The notes under the pieces are model-generated. The model was not told where the DNA came from. It made no database searches and worked only from the letters and a program-made list of their open reading frames with translations. From Candidatus Poribacteria bacterium (GTDB lineage Bacteria; Poribacteria; WGA-4E; WGA-3G): a DNA stretch of 64,000 nt. The position numbers were made by a program, and so were the translations under genes. Positions within the stretch are counted from its first letter, which is position 1; each line of letters begins with the position of its first letter. The stretch lies in assembly GCA_022827185.1 (NCBI GenBank), contig JAJDTM010000021.1, positions 124,001 through 188,000 on the forward strand, written 5' to 3'. Positions 62,644 to 64,000 of the stretch are shown here, piece after piece.

Positions 62644-64000
62644 ATGCAACATGTGAAAAAATCACTTTAGCGGACGCACTCACGCCGCGGCAGATTGTTG
62701 AGGAATTAGATAAATATATCGTCGGGCAGTTCGAGGCGAAACGTTCTGTCGCGATCGCCCTCCGCAATCGCACGCGGCGACAGATGTTAGGTGAAGATAT
62801 GCAAGACGAGGTTTCACCTAAGAACATCATCATGATAGGTTCGACGGGTGTCGGCAAAACCGAGATCGCACGCAGACTCGCACGACTCGTTGACGCACCT
62901 TTCATCAAAGTAGAAGCCTCGAAATATACTGAAATTGGCTACGTCGGGCGCGACGTTGAATCCATGATTCGCGATCTCGTTGAAACAGCAATTGGGCGCG
63001 TCAAAGCCGAACAGGCAGAGGCGGTTGAGGAAAAGGCACGCGAGGCAACTGAAGAAAGACTTCTTGATTGCATCTTTCCGCTGCCACGTTCCCTGCAGCA
63101 ACGTCCGCACTTAGAAAAGGAAGCACTTGACGAACTCGACGAAGAAGACGATAGTGGTGTCCTCCAATTACCTTTTGACCTCGGACCCGACGCGGAAACC
63201 GAAGCCGAAGAAGAGAGAGAAAGAGAAAGAGAACGGCATCTTAAAACCCGAGAAAAATTTAGAGATTGGCTACGTGAAGGTAGACTTGAGGATAAACCCG
63301 TTGAAATCAACGTCAAGCATCAGAGCATGCCTTTTGTTGAAATCTTCTCGCCCGGCGGTATTGAGGAGATGGATATCAACTTCAAGGATATGTTTAGTAA
63401 CATCCTCCCAAATCAGACGAAAAAACGACGCGTTCCAGTCTCTGAAGCACGCACGATCTTGATGCAAGAGGAATCTGAAAAACTTATTGATATGGATGCT
63501 GTTATCAGCGAAGCCATTCAACGCGTTGAAAACTCAGGGATCGTCTTTTTGGACGAAATTGACAAGATCGCAGGTAGAGAATCACGACACGGACCCGATA
63601 TCTCGCGCGAAGGCGTACAACGCGATATCTTACCTATCATCGAAGGTAGCACAGTAACTTCAAAATACGGGGCTATACGCACACACCACATCCTCTTCGT
63701 CGCTGCGGGCGCGTTTCATGTTTCAAGCCCCTCTGACCTTATCCCAGAATTGCAAGGTAGGTTTCCGATTCGAGTGGAACTGAAAAGTCTTAATAAGGAT
63801 GACTTTAAATCTATTCTCACGGAACCGAAAAACGCCTTGGTGAAACAGTATACCGCACTCCTGAAAACTGAAGGCATAGAAGCGACTATCACCGATGATG
63901 CAATTGACGAAATCGCCGCACTCGCTTTCCAAGTTAATGAATCTGTCGAGGACATCGGCGCACGCCGCCTACACACCATCATGGAGAAACTCTTTGAAAA
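62644..64000 (+). CDS. hslU: ATP-dependent protease ATPase subunit HslU, 3' end outside window, start in shifted frame
   Basis: AAA+ unfoldase partner of HslV. Body translated from 62661 onward: [17 protein letters not shown], Walker A GSTGVGKT (nt 62838-62861), pore motif GYVGRDVE, a charged I-domain with [10 protein letters not shown], Walker B FLDEID, and [17 protein letters not shown]. The gene runs off the end, missing roughly 40 residues. The natural start, ATG 62644 with GGAG seven bases ahead, is not in this frame: its frame hits TAG after 8 codons. One extra A in the A6 run at 62656-62661 would join them ([17 protein letters not shown]). In the body frame the only start is TTG 62631, without SD. 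The rest of the frame is intact. Confidence 0.9.

Noticed and set aside
62623..62670. Short ORF from ATG 62623 as a separate peptide gene
   Set aside because: Best explained as the displaced start of hslU.

Overview
The window looks like a chromosomal contig from an uncultivated bacterium with a Gram-negative envelope. Evidence for an outer membrane includes a TolC-type channel, a PorV/PorQ-like barrel, another predicted barrel and lipoproteins with lipoboxes. A sulfatase, Gfo/Idh/MocA and Ldh2 oxidoreductases, LamG/CBM-like secreted proteins, many ABC-2 permease paralogues and dense short palindromic repeats in almost every gene junction would fit Candidatus Poribacteria or a related lineage. 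That placement is inference from gene style; there is no rRNA or other marker here to prove it. No tRNA, rRNA, CRISPR array or transposase gene was seen.

Left third (1-26 kb): two tandemly duplicated pairs of ABC-2 permease genes on + (the first cut by the window edge) face a long minus-strand region. That region carries an ABC ATPase, a coiled-coil/NEW3 membrane protein, a TolC-like factor and an ECF sigma factor. It also carries three copies of a module made of one ABC-2 permease plus one small secreted protein of an unrecognised family. A redoxin-fold protein and a LamG-like secreted protein sit between modules. A single-chain restriction-modification enzyme flanked by miniature inverted-repeat elements interrupts the region on +.

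Middle (26-43 kb): metabolic genes (an SDR with a degenerate active site, the NAD(P)H-hydrate repair enzyme, a sulfatase, an Ldh2 dehydrogenase, a Gfo/Idh/MocA oxidoreductase). They are followed by a 2538-residue secreted protein of Ig-like repeats with a FlgD-like end and its PorV/PorQ-like neighbour, which suggests a type IX-like export pair. A long, foldable leader precedes the giant gene. nadA closes the segment.

Right third (43-64 kb): secreted proteins, several sharing a short C-terminal Trp-containing tail; a glutamine synthetase type III; a polytopic membrane protein; an outer-membrane barrel; a PIN-domain toxin-like pair placed against a thiamine cluster. The thiamine cluster is riboswitch and probably terminator, then thiX-like permease, thiY-like binding protein, thiO, thiS, thiG. 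Divergent from it are an ArsA/Get3-like ATPase, a membrane protein, hslV and hslU (cut by the window end).

The most unusual signals are: (i) the shared C-terminal tail on five secreted proteins; (ii) the repeated permease/small-protein modules; (iii) a palindromic repeat family that begins within a few bases of stop codons at about eight places and once separates a Shine-Dalgarno sequence from its ATG; (iv) MITE-like elements with TIR AGGACTTACGCA and candidate target duplications; (v) a one-base frame break at the start of hslU in an A6 tract.
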